A DNA stretch of 33,304 nt from Frankiales bacterium (GCA_025465135.1 JAODNA010000041.1:1-33304); one strand, 5' to 3'; counted from the stretch's first letter, positions 8,935 to 18,852 are shown. Notes: generated from the sequence alone by a model not told the origin. Made by a program: numbers and translations.

Positions 8935-9299
8935 CGGTCGCCCTCGGTCAGCAAGCCGCGGACGAGCGAGCGGTGCCTGTCGATGCACGTCTCCAGCGCC
9001 GCCTCCTCGCGCGGGGTGGCCCCTCCGATCTTGAAGCGCACCGGGAACCGGCCCTGGATCACCGGGTCCGGGTTGCCCTCGTCGGCGACGACACTCACGC
9101 CGGGCAGCGATCCGCAGTCGCGCTTGAGCAGGTCGCGGGCCTCCTGGCCGACACCCTGCTTCATCGTCACGACGAGCACGCGCGGGTCACCCGCGAGCAG
9201 GTGGTCGAAGACACCGGTCACCACGATGCTGCCGGCCGCCAGCACCCCGAACAGCGTGATGAGGACGGTGTTCGTCCGACGGGAGGCCATGGTCCCCAT
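8931..9299 (-). CDS. Small membrane-anchored hypothetical protein
   Basis: Internal start MGTMASRRTNTVLITLFGVLAAGSIVVTG (N-terminal TM); stop overlaps fdhD stop at CTAG. Confidence 0.6.
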   Translation of the reverse strand: MGTMASRRTNTVLITLFGVLAAGSIVVTGVFDHLLAGDPRVLVVTMKQGVGQEARDLLKRDCGSLPGVSVVADEGNPDPVIQGRFPVRFKIGGATPREEAALETCIDRHRSLVRGLLTEGDR

Positions 9300-9323
9300 T
9301 CTCCCTTCCGCGACACTGTGGGC

Positions 9324-9803
9324 GTGACCGACCTCCTCGACGGCGAGTGGCGCCGACCGGCGCGCGCCCTGCTCACGATCCGGCGGGTCGAGTGCGGCCT
9401 GTTCCTCGCGCTGCCGTTCCTCGTCGTCGCGGTCGTCGTCGGGGTCCTCACTGGTCCGGCGCAGGGGACGGCGGTCGCCGCGCTGGGCGCGGTGGTCACC
9501 GGTCTCGCGCTCGTGTCGATCCGGCGCCGCTGGCACGCCTGGGGCTACGCCGAGCGGGACGACGACCTGCTCGTACGACGTGGGGTCCTCATCCGGCGTA
9601 CCTCCGTCGTGCCCTACGGGCGCATGCAGTACGTCGACGTCACCGCCGGTCCGCTCGACCGCCGGCTGGGACTGGCCAGGGTCACGCTGCACACGGCGGC
9701 AGCGGCGAGCGACGCCTCGATCCCCGGCCTGCCGGAGGCGGAGGCGACCCGGCTCCGCGACCGGCTCGCCGCCCTGGGCGAGGCGCGCGCGGCCGGGCTG
9801 TGA
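9324..9803 (+). CDS. Bacterial PH (YdbS-like, bPH2) domain membrane protein
   Basis: TM pair followed by RRGVLIRRTSVVPYGRMQYVDVTAGPLDRRLGLARVTLHTA; GTG start, GTGA overlap with next gene. Confidence 0.8.
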   Translation: MTDLLDGEWRRPARALLTIRRVECGLFLALPFLVVAVVVGVLTGPAQGTAVAALGAVVTGLALVSIRRRWHAWGYAERDDDLLVRRGVLIRRTSVVPYGRMQYVDVTAGPLDRRLGLARVTLHTAAAASDASIPGLPEAEATRLRDRLAALGEARAAGL

Positions 9804-11092
9804 GCGACGAGGGCTGGCGGCGGCTGCACCCGCTGACGCCGCTCCTGCGGGGGTGGCGCTTCCTGCTGCTCGTCGCCGCCGGCCTCGGCCAGCAGAGCCT
9901 GCGCGGCGACGGCCTCGATCGCACGTACCTCGGCCTGGCCATCCTCGGCGCCACTGCCATCGCCCTGCTCGTCGCGTCCGTGGCCTGGCGGCGGACGCGC
10001 TACCGGCTGACCGACACCGAGCTGCAGGTCGACAGCGGTGTGCTGCAGCGGCGCAGCCGCCGGGTGCCGCTCGCGCGGCTCCAGGCGGTCGACGTGGTCC
10101 GTCCTCTCGTCGCCCGCGTGCTGGGCCTGGCCGAGCTCCGGCTCGAGGTCGTCGGTGGCGGCAGCAGCTCGGAGGCCCCGCTGTCCTACCTGACGGAGGA
10201 GGACGCGCAAGCCCTGCGGCACCGGATGCTCGCGTCCACCACCGGGCCCACCGCGGGACCCGCCCAGGCGCCCGCCGACGCCGTCCTCGTGTCGGTGCCG
10301 ACGGGAACCCTGGTCGCTTCGGTCCTGCTCGGGGGCCCGCTGCTGGCGACGATCGTGCTGCTCCTGCTGCTCGTCGGCGCGGCCGCCGTGCAGGCCACGG
10401 CGGCGGTCGGCTTCCTCGTCGCGGCGCTGCCCGTCTATGCCGGCGTGGTGACCGTCGCCGGCAAGCGGGTCCTCGAGGAGTACGGCTTCACGGTCGAGGA
10501 GTCGCCGCAGGGGCTCCGGTTGCGGCACGGGCTGCTGGACACGCGCAGCCAGACCATCCCGCAAGGACGGGTGCAGGCGATCCGGATCCTGGAGCCGCTG
10601 CTCTGGCGGCCCTTCGGCTGGGTCCGCGTGGAGGTCGACGTCGCGGGCTACTCCGGCGGCCACGGCGAGCAGCAGGCGGCCACCAAGGCGCTGCTTCCCG
10701 TGGCACCCCGGGCGCTGGCTCAGGCCCTGGTCGGTCGCGTGCTCGGTGGCCCGCTGCCGGCGGCGGTGGCCCCGGTGCCTGCCCGGGCGGCGTGGCGCGC
10801 GCCCCTGTCGCGGCGCCGGCTGCGCGCCGGACTCGACCACCGGCACCTGGTGACGACCCGCGGCGTGCTGACGACGACCACCGACGTGGTGCCGCTGGCG
10901 AAGGTGCAGAGCCTGCGCCTCACGAGCGGTCCGTGGCAGCAACGGCTCCGGCTCGCAACAGTCCATGCCGACACTGCCGGTCGGCGGTTGCGGGGCGCGC
11001 AGGCTCACCATCGCGACGCCGCGGAGGCCGGTGGACTGCTCGCCGAGCTGACGGCGCGGACCCGCGTGGCGCGGCGAGACAGCGGGAGATAG
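9800..11092 (+). CDS. Bacterial PH (YdbT-like) domain membrane protein
   Basis: Repeated bPH2 motifs (SGVLQRRSRRVPLARLQAVDVV.., HGLLDTRSQTIPQGRVQAIRI.., TRGVLTTTTDVVPLAKVQSLRL) and TM segments. Confidence 0.8.
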   Translation: MSDEGWRRLHPLTPLLRGWRFLLLVAAGLGQQSLRGDGLDRTYLGLAILGATAIALLVASVAWRRTRYRLTDTELQVDSGVLQRRSRRVPLARLQAVDVVRPLVARVLGLAELRLEVVGGGSSSEAPLSYLTEEDAQALRHRMLASTTGPTAGPAQAPADAVLVSVPTGTLVASVLLGGPLLATIVLLLLLVGAAAVQATAAVGFLVAALPVYAGVVTVAGKRVLEEYGFTVEESPQGLRLRHGLLDTRSQTIPQGRVQAIRILEPLLWRPFGWVRVEVDVAGYSGGHGEQQAATKALLPVAPRALAQALVGRVLGGPLPAAVAPVPARAAWRAPLSRRRLRAGLDHRHLVTTRGVLTTTTDVVPLAKVQSLRLTSGPWQQRLRLATVHADTAGRRLRGAQAHHRDAAEAGGLLAELTARTRVARRDSGR

Positions 11093-11149
11093 CCCCGCGG
11101 TAAGGGCGGCCCACCCGCCGAACGGGTGACGGCGGCGTAGCCTCGACGG

Positions 11150-13246
11150 GTGCCTCTGACTCGTCGCCGCCCCGCCGTACTCGCCCTCGTGATGGCCGGA
11201 CTGGCCCTGGCCGCGAGCAGCCAGCTGCCCGCCGGTGCCACGGTCACGGGGTCGAAGACCGCCCCCGAGAAGACCGTGACGCTGCCGGCCACGCCGGGCA
11301 AGAGCGTCGTGACCTACAAGGGACACGCACCCTTCAACAACGACTCCGCGGGCATCGCAGCGGACAACCCGCTGAGTCCCTGCGACCCGACCAAGGGCGA
11401 CACCTTCAACGACCAGCACTTCATCAAGATCAACGTGCCGGCCGGCATGGACGACCGCTACGACACCCTGATCCGCTTCCAGATCGACTGGACGTTCACG
11501 GGCAACGAGGCTGCAGCCGACATGGCGCTGCACCTGTACGGCCCCGACGGCAAGCAGGTCGCCGAGAGCGACGGCAGCCAGGCCTCTGAGGGCATCAACC
11601 TGACCGACAAGGCGCCCGGCGTCTACGACGTCCTGGTGTGCGCCTTCCAGACCGGGCCGACCGGGCAGGACTACACCGGGACCGTGACCGCGCAGACGCT
11701 CGCGCCAGGGACCTTCCCGGCGGCGAAGGGCGTGACGCCGCCGAAGTTCCAGCAGTACGAAGCCCCCAAGGGCCTCGCGACGGGCGCGGGCGAGCCATCC
11801 ATCGGCAACAACTGGAAGTCCGGCAACACGCTGTTCACGGCGTACACCGATGAGTACGTCGTGAAGTTCGGCGCCGGCACGAGCTCGACCTGGACTCTCG
11901 TCAACGACGACGTCGTCGACGCGTCCAACAAGATCAGCCTCGACCCGATCGGCTACACGGACTCCGAGACCGGCCGGACGTTCGTCAGCCAGCTGTTGTT
12001 CGCGTGCAGCGGCTCGGCCTACAGCGACGACGACTTCAGCACCCAGGCCGTGCCCTCACAGGGCTGCGGCTCGGTCGTCAACGGCTTCGACCATCAGACG
12101 TTCGGCGGCGGCCCGTTCCCGGAGGGTGCGATCCCGGGTGCGACCGTCTACCCGCACGCCGTCTACTACTGCTCGCAGGCGCCCGGCCTCGTCACCCCGG
12201 GGGCGACGTGCTCCCGCAGCGACGACGGGGGCTTGACCTTCGGGCCGTCGATCATCATCTACGACGGCACGCAGTGCAGCGGCATCCACGGTCACGTCCG
12301 CGTCGGTCCCAAGGGCACTGTCTACGTGCCCAACGTGAAGTGCGGCGGCAACCAGGGTCTGGCCGTGTCGAAGGACGGCGGCCTGACCTGGAACGTCTAC
12401 CACGTGCCCGACAGCATCGAGGGCACGAGCGATCCGTCCGTCTCGGCCGGCAAGGACGGCACCGTCTACTTCGGCTACGGCGACGGCACCGGCAAGCCGC
12501 GCATCGCCATGAGCACCGACGAGGGCAAGACCTGGACAAAGTCCGTCGACGTCGGCATCCCGTTCGGCATCAAGAACACCGAGTTCTCCGAGGTCATCGC
12601 CGGCGACGGCAACCGGGCGGCCTTCGCCTTCCTCGGTACGCCGACGCGCGGCTCGACCCAGGCGGCGTCGTTCGGCAAGAGCGCCGACGGCAAGACCTTC
12701 ACCGGCGCGGAGTGGCACATGTACGTCGCGACCACCTATGACCGGGGCAAGACCTGGACCACGGTCGACGCGACCCCGAAGGACCCGGTGCAGCGCGGCT
12801 GCATCTGGAACTCCGGTGGCAGCAACCCGTGCCGCAACCTGCTCGACTTCAACGACATCACCCTCGACAAGACGGGCCACCTGTTGATCGGCTTCGCCGA
12901 CGGATGCGTGCCGGCATCCGTGGAGCCGAAGGGCGACGCGCCCGGCGCCGCGGCCAACGACTGCGTGGCGTCCAAGGCCGTGAGCAGCAACGGGCTCGTC
13001 CAGCACGGCGCGATCCTCCGCCAGATCTCCGGCAAGGGGCTCTTCGCGGCCTACGACTCGACCGCTGCCGTCCCGGTTGCCGCTCCCCCGGCATCCGGTG
13101 GCGGCACGCCGAGCTCGTCCGGATCCGGGTCCGGAGCGCCGTCGTCCGGCGGCAACCTGGCCGCGACCGGTGGCCTGCCGGCCGCGGGGGCCGGTCTGCT
13201 CCTGCTGCTCCTCGGCCTCGCAGCGCACCGCCGTCGTACCGCCTAG
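11150..13246 (+). CDS. Secreted BNR-repeat (sialidase-like) cell-surface protein
   Basis: N-terminal signal sequence; SDDGGLTFGPS, SKDGGLTWNVY, STDEGKTWTKS, TYDRGKTWTTV Asp-box-like motifs; Gly/Ser linker, LAATGG, TM, RRR tail. Confidence 0.8.
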   Translation: MPLTRRRPAVLALVMAGLALAASSQLPAGATVTGSKTAPEKTVTLPATPGKSVVTYKGHAPFNNDSAGIAADNPLSPCDPTKGDTFNDQHFIKINVPAGMDDRYDTLIRFQIDWTFTGNEAAADMALHLYGPDGKQVAESDGSQASEGINLTDKAPGVYDVLVCAFQTGPTGQDYTGTVTAQTLAPGTFPAAKGVTPPKFQQYEAPKGLATGAGEPSIGNNWKSGNTLFTAYTDEYVVKFGAGTSSTWTLVNDDVVDASNKISLDPIGYTDSETGRTFVSQLLFACSGSAYSDDDFSTQAVPSQGCGSVVNGFDHQTFGGGPFPEGAIPGATVYPHAVYYCSQAPGLVTPGATCSRSDDGGLTFGPSIIIYDGTQCSGIHGHVRVGPKGTVYVPNVKCGGNQGLAVSKDGGLTWNVYHVPDSIEGTSDPSVSAGKDGTVYFGYGDGTGKPRIAMSTDEGKTWTKSVDVGIPFGIKNTEFSEVIAGDGNRAAFAFLGTPTRGSTQAASFGKSADGKTFTGAEWHMYVATTYDRGKTWTTVDATPKDPVQRGCIWNSGGSNPCRNLLDFNDITLDKTGHLLIGFADGCVPASVEPKGDAPGAAANDCVASKAVSSNGLVQHGAILRQISGKGLFAAYDSTAAVPVAAPPASGGGTPSSSGSGSGAPSSGGNLAATGGLPAAGAGLLLLLLGLAAHRRRTA

Positions 13247-13258
13247 CTCGACGTCGCG

Positions 13259-14092
13259 GTGCCTGCGACTGAGACCGCCTTCGTCCTGGGCGGCGGCGGT
13301 GTCCTCGGCGCGTGCGAGGTCGGCATGCTCAAAGCCCTGCTCGAGCACGGCATCCGCCCCGACCTGGTGGTCGGGACATCGATCGGCGCGCTGAACGGCG
13401 CGTTCGTCGCGGCCGACCCGCGGCCCGAGACGGCAACGCGGCTCGCGTCGCTGTGGCGCGACATGGTTGCGGGCGACGTCTTCAGCGGGTCGCTGCTGCG
13501 CCGGGCCGGCACGCTGGCGAAGACCCGCACCCATCTGCATCCGTTCGGCCCGCTGCGCAGCCTGCTGCGCGAGAGCCTGCCGGTAGAGCGGATCGAGGAC
13601 CTGGAGGTGCCGTTCCAGTGCGTGGCCGCGAGCATCGAGCGGGCCGCAGAGCACTGGTTCACCGAGGGACCGCTGGCCGATGCGGTGCTGGCCTCCTGCG
13701 CCGTCCCGGGGCTGCTTGCTCCGGTGCGGATCGGCGACGAGCACTTCATGGACGGCGGTCTGGTGCACAGCATCCCGGTCGGGCGCGCCGTCGCCCTCGG
13801 TGCGACGACGGTCTACGTGCTGCAGGTCGGTCGCGTCGAGCAGCCGCTGGTCGCCCCGCGGCGTCCCTGGGAGGTCGGGCTCGTGGCCTTCGAGATCGCG
13901 CGAAGGCATCGCTTCGCGACCGACATGGCGTCGATCCCGGACGGCGTCACCGTGCATGTGCTGCCCGTCGGTGAGGAGCCGCCGCGCTACGACTCGCGGG
14001 CCGCGCTGCGCTACCGCGACCTCAGCAGCGTGGGATCGCGGGTCGACAGGGCGTACGACGCGACGGCGGCCTACCTGGCCGACATCGCGTGA
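13259..14092 (+). CDS. Patatin-like phospholipase family protein
   Basis: GGGGVLGACEVGML, GTSIGALNGAF (GxSxG) and DGGLVHSIP (DGG) motifs. Confidence 0.88.
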   Translation: MPATETAFVLGGGGVLGACEVGMLKALLEHGIRPDLVVGTSIGALNGAFVAADPRPETATRLASLWRDMVAGDVFSGSLLRRAGTLAKTRTHLHPFGPLRSLLRESLPVERIEDLEVPFQCVAASIERAAEHWFTEGPLADAVLASCAVPGLLAPVRIGDEHFMDGGLVHSIPVGRAVALGATTVYVLQVGRVEQPLVAPRRPWEVGLVAFEIARRHRFATDMASIPDGVTVHVLPVGEEPPRYDSRAALRYRDLSSVGSRVDRAYDATAAYLADIA

Positions 14093-15105
14093 GGCTGCCG
14101 CCCCGGCCGGTGCGGCGGTTGCTCGACCCGCTGCTCCTGGTGGTGCTGCTCGCCGTCGTCGTACTGCTCCCGGTCCTCGTCGTCATCGCCGCGGTCCTGT
14201 CCGTGCGGATGCCGGGACGCTGGCGCGGCCTACGGATCCTGACGCTGGCCGTCGTCTGGGTCACGGTCGAGTGGGTCGGGATCCTGCTCGCGTTCCTGCT
14301 CTGGGTCGCGAGCGGGTTCGGCTGGCGGCTCCGCGCGAGGCGGTTCCAGCTCGCGCACTACGCGCTGCTCCGGCTGGGGCTGTCGGTCATCGCGCGAACC
14401 GCGACGTGGGTGATGCGCCTGCGCCTGGAGGACGACGAGGGCTCGTGGTCGCCGCTGGACGACGGTGTCCCCGGCTCGACCAACGCGATGGTGGTGCTCT
14501 CGCGTCATGCCGGTCCGGGTGACTCCGTGCTGCTCGTGCACACCCTGATGAACGCCGACCACCTGCGCGAGCCGCGCATCGTGCTCAAGGCCGACCTGCA
14601 AGCCGATCCGCTCGTCGACGTCTACCTCAACCGGCTGCCGGCACGCTTCATCACGCCCAACCCCGCGCCGCACGAGCACCCCGAGGACGCGATCGCCGAG
14701 CTCGCCACCGGGATGGGCGCGGAGGACGCGCTCCTCATCTTCCCGGAGGGCGGAAACTTCACGGCCCGCCGTCGCTCGCGCGCCATCGCGACGCTGCGGC
14801 GCAAGGCGATGCACCGGGAGGCCGATCGGGCCGAGCGGATGCGCAACCTGCTGCCGCCGCGCCCCGGCGGCGTCCGGGCGGCGCTCGCCGCCGCGCCGCA
14901 CGCCGATGTCGTCTTCGTGGCGCACACCGGCCTCGACCACCTCGTCACGGTGCGGGACGTCTGGCGCGAGCTCCCCCAGGACAAGGTGCTGAAGCTGCGG
15001 TGGAGCTTCGTCCCGGCCGCCGCCGTGCCCCGGGAGGAGCAGGCACAGGTCGACTGGCTCTACTCCTGGTGGGCCGACATGGACACCTGGATCGCCGACG
15101 CCTGA
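14089..15105 (+). CDS. PlsC-like 1-acyl-glycerol-3-phosphate acyltransferase
   Basis: SRHAGPGDS (HX4D) and FPEGGNFT motifs, N-terminal TMs; GTGA overlap with patatin gene. Confidence 0.8.
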   Translation: MRLPPRPVRRLLDPLLLVVLLAVVVLLPVLVVIAAVLSVRMPGRWRGLRILTLAVVWVTVEWVGILLAFLLWVASGFGWRLRARRFQLAHYALLRLGLSVIARTATWVMRLRLEDDEGSWSPLDDGVPGSTNAMVVLSRHAGPGDSVLLVHTLMNADHLREPRIVLKADLQADPLVDVYLNRLPARFITPNPAPHEHPEDAIAELATGMGAEDALLIFPEGGNFTARRRSRAIATLRRKAMHREADRAERMRNLLPPRPGGVRAALAAAPHADVVFVAHTGLDHLVTVRDVWRELPQDKVLKLRWSFVPAAAVPREEQAQVDWLYSWWADMDTWIADA

Positions 15106-15143
15106 CCCGGCGTAGCCGCGCGCCGGGTGGGCAGGAGGCAGGC

Positions 15144-15995
15144 ATGTTCCCCTTCGACCAGCTCGACCGCCTCGAGGAGCTGTCCGTCCTCGACCCCGTC
15201 GTGAAGCCGCTGCGCGCCGCCGTCAACGCCGCGATCCGGCCACAGGCCGTCGCCGACACGCTCCACGGCACCTGGCTCGGCCATCCCCTGCACCCGGTGC
15301 TCGTGCAGGTGCCGCTCGGTGCCTTCGCGAGCGCCTCGATCCTCGACGTCGTCGGCGGCAAGGACGCCCGCGACGGTGCAGACCTGCTGGCCCTGACCGG
15401 CCTGATCTCGGCGGTGCCGGCGGCCCTCGCGGGGGCCAACGACTGGTCGTCGTCCAACCCCCAGGAGCAGCGCAGCGGCCTCGTGCACGCCCTCGCCAAC
15501 GCGATCGGGCTCGGCTGCTGGGTCGCGTCGCTGCTCGCGCGGCGCCGCGGCGACCGGACCCGCGCAACGACGCTCGGCCTGGCCGGCATGACCGCGATGG
15601 GCGTCGGCGGCACCATCGGCGGGCACCTGTCCTACCGTCGCGCCCTCGGTGCCGACTCCAACGCCGACATCGAGGACACCGGCCCGGCCGACTGGACCGA
15701 CGCCGGTCCGGCCGAGGTCGCCGAGGGCAAGCCGGTGCTCCGCCAGGCCGGCGGTACGCCGGTGCTGCTGGTGCGGACCGGTCAGCGGATCGACGCCCTC
15801 GTCGACCGCTGCAGTCACCAGTCCGGGCCGCTGCACGAGGGCGAGCTCGCCGACGGCTGCGTCACCTGCCCGTGGCACGGCAGCCGGTTCCGGCTCGCCG
15901 ACGGCGCCGTCGTGCACGGTCCCTCGACCCACCCGCAGCCCTCGCTGCTCACGCGCGTCGAGGGGAACAGGCTCCAGGTCAAGCTCCGCGACTAA
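15144..15995 (+). CDS. Rieske [2Fe-2S] protein with N-terminal DUF2231-like membrane domain
   Basis: WLGHPLHPVLVQVPLGAF (DUF2231-type) and Rieske CSHQSGPLHEG...CPWHGSRF. Confidence 0.88.
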   Translation: MFPFDQLDRLEELSVLDPVVKPLRAAVNAAIRPQAVADTLHGTWLGHPLHPVLVQVPLGAFASASILDVVGGKDARDGADLLALTGLISAVPAALAGANDWSSSNPQEQRSGLVHALANAIGLGCWVASLLARRRGDRTRATTLGLAGMTAMGVGGTIGGHLSYRRALGADSNADIEDTGPADWTDAGPAEVAEGKPVLRQAGGTPVLLVRTGQRIDALVDRCSHQSGPLHEGELADGCVTCPWHGSRFRLADGAVVHGPSTHPQPSLLTRVEGNRLQVKLRD

Positions 15996-16007
15996 GAGAC
16001 CAAGAGG

Positions 16008-16042
16008 CGACCGGCCGGTCCCTCGCGGGGCCCGGCCGGTCG
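16008..16042. terminator. Bidirectional terminator-like hairpin between convergent genes
   Basis: Perfect 11-bp inverted repeat CGACCGGCCGG...CCGGCCGGTCG. Confidence 0.7.
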
Positions 16043-16054
16043 ACCAAGGTGCTT

Positions 16055-17206
16055 CTAGAGCTGGATGCGCACGATCTGACCGGTGGGCTGGCCCGACTTG
16101 GCCGCCTTGCCCGGCATGAGCGACCAGTTCGACACGTACAGCCCGCCGTCGCGGACGGCGAAGCCCTGCGGGTAGAAGAGCTTCCCGTAGCCGAGCCTGG
16201 TCCTGGTGCCGTTCGCCGCGACCTTGATGACTGCCCCGCGGGGGTCGCCCTGGGGGCCGGGGTTGAACGCCGTCGTCTGGAGCTCCACCGCGTAGAAGTT
16301 GCCGTTGGTGTCGAACCCGCAGCCCGTCATGTTCGTGAAGCCGCTACGCCACAAGATCGGGCTGTGGTTGGGGACGACCCGCCAGACGCGCGCCGAGCCC
16401 GGCTTGTTGCCTCCGCCGGTGAGCTCGCCGACGTACAGCGCCTTGTCGGGGCCCCTCGCAATGCAGGTCGGCACGGAGTCACCCACCGCGGGGTTGTGGA
16501 AGAACGCGCGCTGGGTGACCGCCGAGCCGTCGACGTAGGACAGCACGTTGGTTCCGCTGTCGATCACGTCGGTACGTGAACCCTCGATGAGCATCGCGAA
16601 GGGATTGGCGTCGGGGAACTGCTGCGGCACATAGCTCTGGTGGCTCGCCGACCAGTCGTAGTCGGCATCGCCGACATCGGCACGAATGGTCGCAGTGCCT
16701 GTGTCGGAGAGTGAGAGCAACCGTCCGAGCTGGTTGTTGCTCGTCTGCGTATCGGCAGCCGTCAGGCCCGGGATCGTCGCGTGCGTGGACAGGCCCATGA
16801 GCAGCTGCCACAGGCCCCCAGCCCCTTGGCCCATCGCCGAGAGGCCCTCGGCGCCGGATCCGTCGGGGCCTGCGATGGAAGCCAGGCCGCGCACGAGCCG
16901 GATGGCCAAGCCGCCCGTCACCCGGGTGAAGGCACCGGTCGTCCCGAAGCACACCGGCTGGCCTTCGGGACCCTTCGCTCCTGCGGGGCAGTCAGAGCCG
17001 CCGTGCCCCGCCTCGGCGACGTAGAGGCGCCCGTCGGAACCGATCGCGAGTCCCCGCGGGTTGTCCAGACCGCTCATCACGGTCGTCACCGCGCCGGGCG
17101 CCGCGGCGCCGGCCGGGGCCGCCAGCAGGGGCGTAGCGGTTACCGCCGCTGCGAGAACGGCAAGCAAGACCTGCCGTCCATGTCGTCGTAAAGCCATCAA
17201 TGGCAC
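16055..17206 (-). CDS. Secreted ScyD/ScyE-family (beta-propeller-like) protein
   Basis: Signal peptide; VMSGLDNPRGLAIGSDGRLYVAEAGHGG, TNVLSYVDGS, DKALYVGELTGG. Confidence 0.8.
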   Translation of the reverse strand: MPLMALRRHGRQVLLAVLAAAVTATPLLAAPAGAAAPGAVTTVMSGLDNPRGLAIGSDGRLYVAEAGHGGSDCPAGAKGPEGQPVCFGTTGAFTRVTGGLAIRLVRGLASIAGPDGSGAEGLSAMGQGAGGLWQLLMGLSTHATIPGLTAADTQTSNNQLGRLLSLSDTGTATIRADVGDADYDWSASHQSYVPQQFPDANPFAMLIEGSRTDVIDSGTNVLSYVDGSAVTQRAFFHNPAVGDSVPTCIARGPDKALYVGELTGGGNKPGSARVWRVVPNHSPILWRSGFTNMTGCGFDTNGNFYAVELQTTAFNPGPQGDPRGAVIKVAANGTRTRLGYGKLFYPQGFAVRDGGLYVSNWSLMPGKAAKSGQPTGQIVRIQL

Positions 17207-17296
17207 CCTTCAGTTGGTGCATCGGCTGCACCTGCCCGATGTCTGCACTCGCCCTATCACGGAACTCAGCCGCGAACCTGAACGCCCGAGGATTTC

Positions 17297-18055
17297 CTAG
17301 AAGGGCACCGCAGTGCCGAGGGCAGCGGATCCCCGTGCTGACAGACCGCGGCAGAAGTCGACGGCGTCCTCGGTGATCTCCGGTCCGCCGGCGCCGAACG
17401 ACCAGATCCCGCCGGCCGGCCCGGTGAGGTGGAGCCGGCAGGGCTGCCCGTGGCGGGCGGCCCACTCCGCCACGACGTCGGCGACGATGACGCCGTCGTG
17501 CTCCGGTGTCAGCTCGAGGTCCTTGCCGGTCGCGCGGGCGAGGTCGATGCGGTGCATCCACGTGTCGCGGGTCAGGATCACGTCGACGAGGTAGCCCAGG
17601 GTCCAGGACTCGTCTACGCCCCCGACCGCTTGCGGCACCGGCATCGTGCGCCGGCGGATGAACCCAGGGGTACGACGGCGTCCCTTCGCCGCCTTGGGTC
17701 CGACGGTCGCGAGCCGCGCCACCAGCTGCTCGGGTGTCGCGTCCTTGTGCTTCGCCACCTGCAGCGCCGTCAGCGCGTCGATGAACACGCCATCAGCCTT
17801 GCCGGCCGCCCGCATCTGACGCATCTGCTCCGGCAGCGACGCCGACATCTCCGTCATGCCGACGACGTGACCGACGAGCGCCCGGACGTCCCACGCGGGG
17901 CAGTCCGTCGCGGCCTTCCAGTCGGCCGGAGCCAGGCGCTGCAGCTGGCCGAGGAAGCGCTGGTACTCGTCAGCGGCGAGGCGCATCGCGACGTCGCGCT
18001 GCAGAACGGGCTTGCGGGGCCCGGTGACCGCCGGAGCCGTGCCTGCGGCGGTCAC
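17297..18055 (-). CDS. Maleylpyruvate isomerase-family (mycothiol-dependent-type) protein
   Basis: ATDCPAWDVRALVGHVVGM and TRDTWMHRIDLARATG, typical of the MDMPI/DinB fold; GTGA overlap with MBL gene. Confidence 0.75.
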   Translation of the reverse strand: MTAAGTAPAVTGPRKPVLQRDVAMRLAADEYQRFLGQLQRLAPADWKAATDCPAWDVRALVGHVVGMTEMSASLPEQMRQMRAAGKADGVFIDALTALQVAKHKDATPEQLVARLATVGPKAAKGRRRTPGFIRRRTMPVPQAVGGVDESWTLGYLVDVILTRDTWMHRIDLARATGKDLELTPEHDGVIVADVVAEWAARHGQPCRLHLTGPAGGIWSFGAGGPEITEDAVDFCRGLSARGSAALGTAVPF

Positions 18056-18852
18056 TGCGTCGCCCCCGCACCGACGGGCGCGGCGTGCCCGGGCAGTGCC
18101 TGCGCCGGGACGTCGGGCGGCCGGCAGCCGAACCTCGTCTCGTAGACGTCGGCCAGACCGCGCAGCAGCGTCGCGCAGTCGCCGTTGTAGGACGAGCCGT
18201 GCATGACAGCGAGCGTCTTCGGCGCGAGGTCGGCGAGCCGCCGGTAGGCCGCGGGGATGGCCGGCCCCATGGACGTCTGCCAGAAGGTCTCCTCGGCCGC
18301 GATCGCCGCGTCGAGAAGGTCCTGGTCGGTCACGGCGGGGCCGTCACCGAGCTGCGTCGCGAGGTCGCCGCAGAACAGCGTGCCGGTCTCCTGCTCGAAG
18401 AACACGTGCGACTCCCAGTTGTGCGGGACGTGCGGCGTCGCGACCTCGAGCACGCGCCGGCGCAAGCCCGCGCCACCGATGTCGAGGACCTCACCGTCGG
18501 CGAGAGCCCGCGGCGGGCGGTTGAGCATGTCGTTCAGCGAGAGCATGACGCCCATCGCCCCGTGCGCGACCTGTGCGTGCGGGGCCGCCTCGAGGAAGTC
18601 GTTGACGGCACCGCACTCGTCGGCCTCGACATGCGCGAACGCGATCCAGCGGAGCCGGTCCACCGGCATGACGCGGGCGACCGCCTCGCTGACCAGGGGG
18701 AACAGCTGACGCATGCCCGTGTGGTAGAGCAGCGGCTCCTCGGCGTCGACGAGGAACTGGTTGAACGTGAACCCGGTCGGCCCGATCTCCGGAACGTACG
18801 TGGAGATGCGGTAGATCCGGTCGGCGATCTGGTCGACCTTGGTGTCGCTCAT
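18052..18852 (-). CDS. MBL-fold (flavodiiron ODP-like) metallo-hydrolase
   Basis: MSDTKVDQIADRIYRISTYVPEIGPTGFTFNQFLVDAEEPLLYHTG...HVEADECGAVNDF...LFCGDLATQ...MHGSSYNGD; ATGA overlap with tetR. Confidence 0.8.
   Translation of the reverse strand: MSDTKVDQIADRIYRISTYVPEIGPTGFTFNQFLVDAEEPLLYHTGMRQLFPLVSEAVARVMPVDRLRWIAFAHVEADECGAVNDFLEAAPHAQVAHGAMGVMLSLNDMLNRPPRALADGEVLDIGGAGLRRRVLEVATPHVPHNWESHVFFEQETGTLFCGDLATQLGDGPAVTDQDLLDAAIAAEETFWQTSMGPAIPAAYRRLADLAPKTLAVMHGSSYNGDCATLLRGLADVYETRFGCRPPDVPAQALPGHAAPVGAGATQ

Noticed and set aside
9614-11533. 639-aa minus-strand ORF opposite PH-domain genes
   Set aside because: Shadow ORF; the plus strand has repeated bPH2 motifs and TM segments.
12056-13957. 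633-aa minus-strand ORF opposite the BNR protein and patatin genes
   Set aside because: Spans two well-supported opposing genes; shadow ORF.
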